From: Desulfuromonas sp.
GTDB taxonomy: Bacteria > Desulfobacterota > Desulfuromonadia > Desulfuromonadales > UBA2294
DNA length: 33,470 nucleotides
Reading direction: 5' to 3'
NCBI GenBank assembly: GCA_002868925.1
Contig: PKTZ01000091.1
Location: 1-33,470 of the forward strand
Positions 16,651 to 23,276 of the stretch are shown here, one piece after another. Every line of letters begins with the position of its first letter. Positions within the stretch are counted from its first letter, which is position 1. The translations under genes and the position numbers were made by a program. Below the pieces are notes generated by a model that made no database searches, was not told the origin of the DNA, and saw nothing but the letters and a program-made list of their open reading frames with translations.

Positions 16651-16679
16651 CCCCTCTTAACGATATCCGTTAAGAGGGG
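16651..16679 (-). terminator. Rho-independent terminator of the minus-strand small-gene group
   Basis: CCCCTCTTAACG (16651-16662) and CGTTAAGAGGGG (16668-16679) form a perfect 12-bp stem around ATATC. On the minus strand the stem is followed by GTTTTTCTT (complement of the A-run at 16645-16649), the layout of an intrinsic terminator. It lies 22 nt after the 54-residue gene's stop. Confidence 0.85.
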
Positions 16680-16700
16680 TGATTGTCGTACCACTTACTA

Positions 16701-16865
16701 TTATTTTGCCGGTTTCGGATCGGGCTCATCACCGTAGAGGAGCCGCCGCCGATTCACTTTCTCTTCGTCCTCGCAGAATCTCTTAATAAACTTTCTGTAT
16801 TCTGCATCGTCGGCGAGGTCTTCCATGTCGACCCCGGCATTTTGTACGCGCCACAAATCTTCCAT
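16701..16865 (-). CDS. Small acidic/basic hypothetical protein, 54 residues
   Basis: A 54-codon open frame from ATG 16865 to TAA 16701 (residues MEDLWRVQNAGVDMEDL at the start, KRFCEDEEKVNRRRLLYGDE near the end). The composition looks like a real soluble helical protein: hydrophobic residues alternate with charged ones, and there is a run of three arginines. It ends 22 nt before a strong terminator on its own strand and starts 39 nt after the zinc-ribbon gene, so operon position supports it. The ribosome site is weak (AAAGA-like). No family recognised; role unknown. Confidence 0.5.
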   Translation of the reverse strand: MEDLWRVQNAGVDMEDLADDAEYRKFIKRFCEDEEKVNRRRLLYGDEPDPKPAK

Positions 16866-16904
16866 CTGATTCTTTCATGCAATCCCGTACGGGGGAGTAT
16901 CTGT

Positions 16905-17294
16905 TTAGATGAATACGTAGTCGTCAGCTTCGACGCTGCTGCTGGTCGCACTGAGAAACGATCCATCCTGCGAATCCTTGACGATTTCGACCTGGTCATG
17001 GGCGATCGAGCAAATGGTCCCACAGTTGGTGCATTCGTGAAGTTCTTCGTGGAACTGGAATGCATTCAACTCGGTTTCAACACTCAAGGTTGATTTGCAG
17101 GTCGGGCAAACGAAGGGGGAATACTTGTTTTCTTGGGTTGCCGGCTTGGCAGTTGCCTTGACGACTTTCAACTCGTTTTCGACATAGGTCCACATACTTC
17201 CGCAGTCTCCACATTCTCTCAAGTCCTGAGCGAATCCGTCAGCGTGCAGATCGAGTTCGATATGCTTCCTGCTTTTACAGATGGGGCACTTCAT
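16905..17294 (-). CDS. Double zinc-ribbon-like protein, 129 residues
   Basis: Two tandem ribbon units are visible. The first is CPICKS (residues 3-8) with CGDCGS about 27 residues later; the second is CPTCKS with CTNCGT at similar spacing. Four cysteines per unit can hold one zinc each. The C-terminal ~30 residues are Ser/Asp-rich and probably disordered. I chose ATG 17294 because AAGGAG lies 7 nt upstream; a longer frame begins 13 codons earlier without a ribosome site. The protein could bind nucleic acid or a protein partner; nothing in the sequence decides. It lies between two other small minus-strand genes, probably as one transcript. Confidence 0.75.
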   Translation of the reverse strand: MKCPICKSRKHIELDLHADGFAQDLRECGDCGSMWTYVENELKVVKATAKPATQENKYSPFVCPTCKSTLSVETELNAFQFHEELHECTNCGTICSIAHDQVEIVKDSQDGSFLSATSSSVEADDYVFI

Positions 17295-17342
17295 AACTAT
17301 CTCCTTTTGGGGTGGCGGCGCACTTTGTGTCAAGTGCTTCTC

Positions 17343-17630
17343 TTAACAGAGGGTCTTCACTCTCTTGTTTGGCTCGATGATCGAACTGACATTTATTGCT
17401 GCTTCACACATGGATATTTCCAGATTCTCCCCGCGGCCGGTCGCCAGATGTTTGCCGGTTTGCGGATCGATAATGACATATTCATAGGATCCGTCCTGGG
17501 CTCGGCCGCCGTAGCGAGCCGGGAATCCCAGTTTCGCCAATATGCTCCAGGCGAACGACATATTAATGACGGGATCCTTCTCTTTTTCTTCTTCGCACCA
17601 CAAGCCAGCTTGCTGTAATCGTGACCTCAT
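17343..17630 (-). CDS. Hypothetical protein, 95 residues
   Basis: The frame runs from ATG 17630, preceded by GTGAGG at 4 nt spacing, to TAG at 17343. The protein is soluble with an alpha/beta character. The middle part (SFAWSILAKLGFPARYGGR, then YEYVIIDPQTGKHLATG) reads like a compact strand-rich domain. Two isolated cysteines do not form a recognisable metal motif. It is the first gene of a minus-strand group with the double zinc-ribbon gene (48-nt gap) and the 54-residue gene. I do not recognise a family and assign no function. Confidence 0.6.
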   Translation of the reverse strand: MRSRLQQAGLWCEEEKEKDPVINMSFAWSILAKLGFPARYGGRAQDGSYEYVIIDPQTGKHLATGRGENLEISMCEAAINVSSIIEPNKRVKTLC

Positions 17631-18710
17631 AATTCCTCACTTTTGTCTGTGAAGCAGTGGCGTAACTTTTCGGTGTCGATTCCTCGTTAAGTAGTAATTT
17701 ATATCATCAATGATAATACTTTCTCTCTATAGTGTCGGAATGTCAAGGCAAAAAAATATAAAATAATGTTACATTTCAAGTAGTTACGCCGTTTTAACGT
17801 TTTATACAGTATACAAAGGGTCTATATTTATATTGGAGGGGTCGTCAGTAGTGTTTATTAGAGTCTTCTTAAGGAGCTGAAATTAATAGGTTTTACGGTT
17901 TAAGAACAGGGTTTCATAAATTCGCAGCTGAATTTTGGCAAAGCATTGCCGCTTATGGACTGCGACTATCGAAAAAAATTGAATTTTTTTTTTCGAATTA
18001 GCTGGGAAAGGCAGGAACTAAACGTCTTTACAGCGCTCAAATGGTCAAACCCCTCCTCCCATGCTATCTCCAACAACTACGTAAGAGCACTTCATCCCGG
18101 GCCGTCCGATCCAGAAGGTTCCATATATTCCCCGGCGATCATATCAGACCGAGTTCGTTGTTTGGTGGGGTAGCAATGTAAGTTTTTAATCGAGAGATGT
18201 CTGCGCAAGAAAAGTCAATGCGTGGGCTGTTCTTTGATTTTGGATCAAGGTACTCGGGATTGAATTTGAAAGGCAGGATCGTTCGTTGGAAATTTCTTAT
18301 GCTGTTTATGTAACAAATAAGTATAGCGAAGAATCTCACTATTGAAACCGGAGGAAAGCATAATTTTTATCCGGGCAAATTTCTTTAGGGGTTAGGTAGA
18401 AAAATGTTTATTTGGTGATAATTTATAAGCAAAAGAGAGGTTGAAAAAAAATCAAACTAAAGGTGGAACATATCTCAATACCTGATAGGGTGTATATATA
18501 AAAGATAACCAATGCGGTCTTAATTAAGAGATGTCATGAGCAACCCATACCAAACAAGAATTGTTGAAAAAGAAATTCGTTTCACTGGAAGCAGGTTCAT
18601 TCCACCGACAAGATGTTCGGTTCAATAATAGATGAAGACAAGAGAAAGCATGATCTTATCAACACCGGCTCAAACCACGGATCTTTAAAAGTCAAAAAAG
18701 GAGAAGAGTC
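17631..18710. other. AT-rich intergenic stretch of about 1.1 kb before the tad locus
   Basis: This stretch is visibly richer in A/T than the genes on either side and holds no open frame with a ribosome site, codon pattern or family resemblance. It must contain the promoter of the minus-strand small genes and that of the tad locus. A TATATA run at 18493-18500 and TTGACA-like hexamers are present but not in consensus arrangement. An A7/T10 dyad lies at 17970-17995. A GGAGG-like site near 18350 is not followed by a usable start. It may hold decayed genes or a long regulatory leader. Confidence 0.6.
17969..17996. repeat. A/T-rich inverted repeat
   Basis: TCGAAAAAAATT (17969-17980) faces a run of ten T residues ending in TCGA (17984-17996), giving an almost pure A-T dyad with TCGA at both tips. 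It may be a curved-DNA site or a weak hairpin. No gene end lies next to it. Confidence 0.35.
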
Positions 18711-18908
18711 ATGACAAACATTACGAAATGGGTAAAAGGTTTTTTCAGGGATGAGGAAGGGGCGACCGCCGTTGAATACGGCGTTATGGTAGCGCTCATT
18801 ATCGCCGCAGTTGTTGCGATCGTCGCCATTCTCGGCACTCAGATTCAAGAAGGTTTCCAGGATGTCAGCGATGAACTGACCGCCGCGGGTATCACTGGTG
18901 GTGGTTGA
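18711..18908 (+). CDS. flp: Flp/Fap-type major pilin
   Basis: A 65-residue Flp prepilin, the fibre subunit of the type IVc (tight adherence) pilus. The short leader ends at G17 and is followed by the diagnostic ATAVEYGVMVALIIAAVVA hydrophobic segment, with Glu at +5 and Tyr at +6 of the mature form. CpaA, encoded next, would cleave after G17, leaving a mature protein of 48 residues. The start has a strong AAAAGGAG. It heads the tad locus after a long non-coding region, as expected for the most abundant product. A 62-nt gap to cpaA may allow uneven expression. Confidence 0.96.
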   Translation: MTNITKWVKGFFRDEEGATAVEYGVMVALIIAAVVAIVAILGTQIQEGFQDVSDELTAAGITGGG

Positions 18909-18970
18909 TTCTTTCTTGGCACTTTAGTGTCGACAGTTCGGGGCAATTCTGCCTAAGGAGGTAGGGCAAT

Positions 18971-19588
18971 ATGAGCGGGAAACGGTACATAGCAGCTACG
19001 AGAGTTCTTTCCGGTGTTATCGCCGGTGGGCTCTTGGCTTGGACCACGATAAGCCAGCTGCAGAGTGATCGGATCCCGCTCATCGCCCTCGCCTCTTTCT
19101 TTCTTCTGCTGATCTGCTTTACCGATACCCTCAACTCCCGTATCCCGAATCTTTTTACGTTTTCCCTCGCCATTTGCGGGCTCGCCTATCATTTCTGGCT
19201 GGATGGTTTTGCCGGCCTCGGCATGGCGGCCCTCGGGCTCACAGTCGGTTTTTCCCTGTTGATTATTCCATACGCTATGGGCGGTATGGGGGCCGGTGAT
19301 GTGAAATGTCTCGCCGCACTGGGAGCCTTGCTCGGTCCGGCCGCCATCTTCCAGGTATTCCTCTATATGGGGCTGGCCGGCGGCGTTCTCGCAATCCTTC
19401 ATTATCTACTCGAATCGAATTTGCGCGAAGAAATTGTTGCCTGGGGGAAACGGATCGGAATGTCGATCTGCGTTCGTGATCCGAGGATGATGGCCCCGGC
19501 GCGCTCCGGGGCAAAGCTCCGTTTTCCGTATGCGGCGGCGATTATCTTCGGCTTCTGTGCTTTCGAACAATGGGGAGGGCTGATATGA
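18971..19588 (+). CDS. cpaA: Prepilin peptidase CpaA/TadV (A24 family)
   Basis: A 205-residue membrane aspartic protease that removes leaders from Flp and the TadE/TadG-type pseudopilins. The two catalytic aspartates are D52 (FTDTLNSRIPN) and D110 in the GxGD motif (GGMGAGDVK). About six hydrophobic segments are visible. There is no N-terminal methylase domain, as is usual for TadV/CpaA. A roughly 40-residue C-terminal extension beyond the core is longer than in small homologues. AAGGAGGTAG precedes the ATG. The stop overlaps the start of tadE by 4 nt (ATGA), a sign of translational coupling. Confidence 0.93.
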   Translation: MSGKRYIAATRVLSGVIAGGLLAWTTISQLQSDRIPLIALASFFLLLICFTDTLNSRIPNLFTFSLAICGLAYHFWLDGFAGLGMAALGLTVGFSLLIIPYAMGGMGAGDVKCLAALGALLGPAAIFQVFLYMGLAGGVLAILHYLLESNLREEIVAWGKRIGMSICVRDPRMMAPARSGAKLRFPYAAAIIFGFCAFEQWGGLI

Positions 19589-20082
19589 GAGCCTTCAGAA
19601 AAACTTATGAAGATCAGCGAGGGGCGGTCATTGTTGAATTTGCAGTCTGTTTTCTTCTTTTGATGTTCTTGTTGTTCGGGGTAATCGAATTCGGTTTTTT
19701 ATGGATGCAGTCTCACTACATCAATAATGCCGCCCGTGAAGGCGCACGCGCAGCAGCCAAGCTCGCGGTCGATGTCGACCCGGTTCCGGTAGTAGAAGAT
19801 GCAGTAAAAAACATGCTCAGTGGTGTCTATGATGACGCCATGGTCGAGGATTGTTGCGGCACGGGTGACTTTATCGCTGTGACCGTAAACGAAACCACGA
19901 TTGACATAGACGGCGATACTGATCTGAACGCTGTCGAAGTGGTGGTCAATGTTCAGACTTCCGAGGTATGGGAGCCGGTTTTGTGGGGACTTTTGAACCT
20001 GTTGCCTGGCATTGACATGGACGATATCGACAGCATCGATGCGTCAGCCATATTTGTCCGAGAGGACCAGTCTTCTCCGTAA
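19585..20082 (+). CDS. tadE: TadE-like pseudopilin (first copy)
   Basis: A 165-residue minor pilin-like protein. The processing site is G13 followed by AVIVEF, with Glu at +5, then a single hydrophobic helix (CFLLLMFLLFGVIEFGFLW) and the conserved QSHYINNAAREGARAA segment. The periplasmic remainder is acidic and strand-rich. The start is ATG 19585, overlapping the cpaA stop in ATGA with GGGAGGG upstream; a GTG-type extension upstream is not needed. In the aggregation-type tad model TadE is processed by TadV and helps pilus assembly. A paralogue follows 21 nt downstream. Confidence 0.9.
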   Translation: MRAFRKTYEDQRGAVIVEFAVCFLLLMFLLFGVIEFGFLWMQSHYINNAAREGARAAAKLAVDVDPVPVVEDAVKNMLSGVYDDAMVEDCCGTGDFIAVTVNETTIDIDGDTDLNAVEVVVNVQTSEVWEPVLWGLLNLLPGIDMDDIDSIDASAIFVREDQSSP

Positions 20083-20103
20083 CTGAACAGTGGAGTTAAA
20101 TTG

Positions 20104-20604
20104 ATGCGGCCAGAGAATTTAAGAAAATTGAACAGGAAAGGCGAAAGGGGTGCAGCTACGGTCGAGTTTGCCGTTATTGCCACCCTGCTCCTGCTGTTGA
20201 TTTTCGGAATTCTGGAAATTGGTTTTGTCTTCTGGCAAAGCCATTATGTGTCCAATGCGGCACGTGAAGGGTTGCGCGTCGGTGTGATCGCCAACAACTA
20301 TAATTGCTTCGATGGAGCCCCGAGTGATGGGTGTACTGAAGCAACCGATCGCTATGTCGCTGTTGACACCGCTGTTCGCGATTATCTTGATACGCTCTAT
20401 GGCCCGGAAGATATTGCTTCTCTCGAGATACTCTCACCGGAGAGCGGCAACGATGAGGCTGAAACGAAACCGTTGATTGTGACGGTCACGGTAAATAATT
20501 TTTTAGATACTTCACTTATTGCGGCTTTAGTGCCGGGTTATTCTAACCCCGACACGATCACCTTTACAGCAACCGGTGATTACGAAGACCCGCAGGAACC
20601 GTAG
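20104..20604 (+). CDS. TadE-like pseudopilin (second copy)
   Basis: A 166-residue paralogue of the preceding gene. G16 precedes AATVEFAV (Glu at +5), followed by a membrane helix (LLLLLIFGILEIGFVFW) and QSHYVSNAAREGLRVG, nearly the same as the first copy. The C-terminal domains have diverged. In locus order this could fill the role of TadF. I chose ATG 20104, which sits 8 nt after GGAG; a TTG one codon earlier is possible. Two cysteines (in NCFDGAPSDGC) may form a disulfide in the periplasm. Confidence 0.88.
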   Translation: MRPENLRKLNRKGERGAATVEFAVIATLLLLLIFGILEIGFVFWQSHYVSNAAREGLRVGVIANNYNCFDGAPSDGCTEATDRYVAVDTAVRDYLDTLYGPEDIASLEILSPESGNDEAETKPLIVTVTVNNFLDTSLIAALVPGYSNPDTITFTATGDYEDPQEP

Positions 20605-20622
20605 CATGCAGAGGAGAATCGC

Positions 20623-21447
20623 ATGAAAAAGTATGGAGCACTTATTACACTAGGGCTGGCCGTGCTGTTCGGTTTGCTGGCGGTATGGATGACCAATCAA
20701 TGGCTCCAGGAAAGAGGCTCCGGACAAGTCGCCACGGCTTCGACACCGGTTGAAACAGAGCAGGTGGTTGTTGCGGCAACCGACATCCCGCTCGGTTCAC
20801 GACTGACCGGAGAGACTCTCGCCATGACCGAGTGGCCGGCCGGAAAGGCGCCGCGAGGATCTTTTAACTCAGTTGAGGAGCTTGACGGGCGGGTCACCCT
20901 GTCCCGCATGGCGGCCGGCATGCCGGTTCTAAAAGGAGAATTGGCCGATGCCGGCTCGGGCGCGGGGCTTGTTGCCCTGATCGAGCCGGGCAATCGTGCC
21001 ATGGCGGTCCGTGTCGATGAAGTGACCGGAGTCGGCGGTTTTATCATTCCCGATTCGATGGTCGACGTGATCAGTGTCGAAACCCGGGGGAAGAAGAACA
21101 AGTCGAATACGGTCCTTGAAAGGGTCCGGGTACTTGCCATCGCCCAGGAAACAGAAACGGAAGAGGGGAAGGCTCAGGTCGTGCGGACCGTAACCCTGCA
21201 GGTTAAGCCGGATGAAGCTGAAAAACTGGCCCTGCAGATGCATGTCGGCAGCCTTCACCTGATTCTGCGGAACCCGATGGACGATGCTGTTAAAGAGAAG
21301 CCGAAAGTCGCAAAAGCGCGGCCGATCCAGACGTTACAATCTCAGGTGCAGCGCCAGAAGGCAGTTCCATTCAACGTTGAAATCATCCGAGGCTCGGATC
21401 GGGACAGCATCAAGTTCAAAGATCCCGACTCCGAAGATCGTTATTAG
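20623..21447 (+). CDS. cpaB: Flp pilus assembly protein CpaB/RcpC
   Basis: A 274-residue inner-membrane-anchored periplasmic protein. One N-terminal helix (residues ~7-25) is followed by a SAF domain (VVVAATDIPLGSRLTGETLA, residues ~47-66), a second RcpC/CpaB domain (GNRAMAVRVDEVTGVGGFI, then PDSMVDVISV) and a basic Gln-rich tail. CpaB is thought to connect to and help assemble the CpaC secretin; SAF domains suggest glycan or peptidoglycan contact. AGAGGAG lies 6 nt before ATG. The gap to cpaC is 9 nt. Confidence 0.93.
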   Translation: MKKYGALITLGLAVLFGLLAVWMTNQWLQERGSGQVATASTPVETEQVVVAATDIPLGSRLTGETLAMTEWPAGKAPRGSFNSVEELDGRVTLSRMAAGMPVLKGELADAGSGAGLVALIEPGNRAMAVRVDEVTGVGGFIIPDSMVDVISVETRGKKNKSNTVLERVRVLAIAQETETEEGKAQVVRTVTLQVKPDEAEKLALQMHVGSLHLILRNPMDDAVKEKPKVAKARPIQTLQSQVQRQKAVPFNVEIIRGSDRDSIKFKDPDSEDRY

Positions 21448-21456
21448 GAGGAGATC

Positions 21457-22962
21457 ATGACTCATTTCAAATTAACAACTCTGTTCAAGGCGATGGTCGT
21501 CCTCCTGTTGGTTATTCTGCCAGCAATTTCCTGGGGCGCCGACTTTGATCGTCAGACCTTCGCTATGAAGCTCGGCGGTTCAGAGCTTGTCCAGACGCAA
21601 AGCCCGTTTGGCCGCGTTTCCATTGCCGATCCGGACATTGCCGATGTTATCGTCCTTTCACCACGCAGCCTGTACGTCTATGGTAAGGGTGTCGGATATA
21701 CGAGCATCATCCTCTGGCAGGCGAATGTCGGCAAAACCATACTTGACGTCACCGTCACCCTGGATCTGACCGGTCTGAAAGAGCAAATTGCCACTCTCTA
21801 TCCGAAGCAGGACATCAGGGTCCACGGCTCCGAGACCGGCATCGCTCTTTCCGGAACCGTCACCGGCCCTGAAATTGTCGACCAGGTCCTCCGTCTGGCA
21901 AAGACCTATCTGCCGCGAGAAGGCAAGGGTGGTAAAAATACGGAAGGCGCCGGCAAGTCGGGGTTCGGTGTAACGAACCTTCTTAAGGTCTCCGGCATCC
22001 AGCAGGTGCAGCTCGAGGTGAAGTTCGCCGAGGTCAGTCGAGGACATGGTAAGGACTGGAAGGCTTCGGTGGGGGTTAATGGGATTAACACCAATGGTGC
22101 TGGCGTTTTGGGTACGGGTGCTATCACGGGGATAAATGCCTTGGACGGGACCCTCACAGGTTTGACAACAGGTAGTATCCTTGCCAACTTCTTCGGGGAT
22201 GAGGGCGCAAATATATTCGCCAGTTTTGACAATGGTGAAGTCACCTCCGCTTTCAAGTTCCTTGAGACCGAAGGGCTGGCCCGCATTCTTGCCGAGCCAC
22301 GTTTGGTAACGATGAGTGGCCAGGAAGCAAGCTTCCTCGCGGGTGGTGAAATACCGATCCCGGTCGCCCAGGAAGGGAACACCACGACCATTGAATTCAG
22401 GGAGTTTGGTGTCGGTTTATCGTTTACTCCGGTGGTCCTTTCAAACGGACGGATTAGCCTTCATGTCAAACCGAGCGTGACACAACTCTCAGATGATACG
22501 GTCATTGTTGGCAGTGGTGGCAGTACATTTGCGATTCCAACCATTACGACCCGCAAACTAGAAACGACTGTGCAGTTGCAGGATGGTCAAACGCTTGCAC
22601 TGGCAGGCCTTCTTCAGGAAGAGCTGCGAGAAAACGTCAACAAGATTCCGGGGCTCGGTAGCCTGCCGATTATCGGCGCTCTGTTCAGCAGTACCGATTA
22701 CGTGCAAGACAAGACTGATCTGATGATCGCTGTAACCCCGCACCTGGTCACGACTAATCCCGAGGGCAGCATGAAGTTCCCGGGTGAGGATTTCGAACCG
22801 CCGAACTGGTACGAGTTCTATCTCGAGCGTCGTCTCGAAGGATACCGCTTTTACGAAAATCACCCAATCGACGCACATCCGGCATTCTATCCGGAAGAAA
22901 CACCCGAAGAGGGTGGCGGTATGGAAGGTGAATTCGGGCACGAGCCCCTCGAACAGTCTTAG
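21457..22962 (+). CDS. cpaC: Type II/IV secretin CpaC/RcpA
   Basis: A 501-residue outer-membrane secretin that forms the pore for the Flp pilus. A signal peptide ends near residue 28 (LPAISWGA). The N-terminal pilus/BON-type domains follow, then a Gly/Asn-rich variable insert around residues 200-235, then the secretin core (LAEPRLVTMSGQEASFLAGG, with IPGLGSLPIIGALFSS and TDLMIAVTPHLV). The tail is acidic and Glu/Pro-rich. GGAGGAG precedes the start by 4 nt. A small lipoprotein gene follows 18 nt later and may act as its partner. Confidence 0.94.
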   Translation: MTHFKLTTLFKAMVVLLLVILPAISWGADFDRQTFAMKLGGSELVQTQSPFGRVSIADPDIADVIVLSPRSLYVYGKGVGYTSIILWQANVGKTILDVTVTLDLTGLKEQIATLYPKQDIRVHGSETGIALSGTVTGPEIVDQVLRLAKTYLPREGKGGKNTEGAGKSGFGVTNLLKVSGIQQVQLEVKFAEVSRGHGKDWKASVGVNGINTNGAGVLGTGAITGINALDGTLTGLTTGSILANFFGDEGANIFASFDNGEVTSAFKFLETEGLARILAEPRLVTMSGQEASFLAGGEIPIPVAQEGNTTTIEFREFGVGLSFTPVVLSNGRISLHVKPSVTQLSDDTVIVGSGGSTFAIPTITTRKLETTVQLQDGQTLALAGLLQEELRENVNKIPGLGSLPIIGALFSSTDYVQDKTDLMIAVTPHLVTTNPEGSMKFPGEDFEPPNWYEFYLERRLEGYRFYENHPIDAHPAFYPEETPEEGGGMEGEFGHEPLEQS

Positions 22963-22980
22963 GTCAGAAAGGAGTATGTC

Positions 22981-23259
22981 ATGAAAAGGATTCTAATCGG
23001 ATTGATCGGGGTACTGCTTCTGGCCGGTTGTGGCACCTTTAACGAGGCGTACATGCTCGACCAGGAGTTCGGTCAGGCAACACGCGCGGCTTTCGATAGC
23101 CAGATCGCTTATCCCGATTATCGTTATGCTGATACCAACCCTGAAGGGATGGAAGGGATCAATGCTGAAGGAGTTATGGATCAATATAACAAGAGCTATG
23201 CCGAACCACCCTCCGATGAAGTTGGGGTGTTCGAGTTTGGTGTGACCGGTGATGAATAG
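22981..23259 (+). CDS. Small tad-locus lipoprotein (92 residues)
   Basis: The signal ends in LLLAGC with lipidated C17, so the mature protein is about 76 residues anchored in a membrane, most likely the outer one. Two segments look like a conserved small family found in tad loci: LDQEFGQATRAAFDSQIAYPD and, near the C-terminus, GINAEGVMDQYNKSY. It lies directly after cpaC, where other tad loci encode CpaD or a pilotin-like lipoprotein, so a helper role for the secretin is plausible. AAAGGAG precedes ATG. The family resemblance is from memory and the role is inferred from position. Confidence 0.75.
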   Translation: MKRILIGLIGVLLLAGCGTFNEAYMLDQEFGQATRAAFDSQIAYPDYRYADTNPEGMEGINAEGVMDQYNKSYAEPPSDEVGVFEFGVTGDE

Positions 23260-23276
23260 ATCTTAGGTGTGCCTCG

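Noticed and set aside
17728-17752. On the minus strand a T7-promoter-like CACTATAGAGAGA and a perfect TTGACA
   Set aside because: The T7 resemblance is incomplete and no phage genes are present; the TTGACA has no -10 at 16-18 nt (nearest TATTAT is 22 nt away).
17936-17949. Sigma-54-like TGGCA...TTGC upstream of the tad locus
   Set aside because: The GG to GC distance is one base too short for a -24/-12 promoter, and it is almost 800 nt from flp.
17946-18173. A 75-codon plus-strand open frame
   Set aside because: No ribosome binding site, unnatural residue pattern, and it lies in an AT-rich non-coding stretch with no family resemblance.
18536-18628. A 30-codon frame (MSNPYQTRIV...) upstream of flp
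   Set aside because: Too short with only a weak ribosome site; kept open as a possible leader peptide but not supportable.
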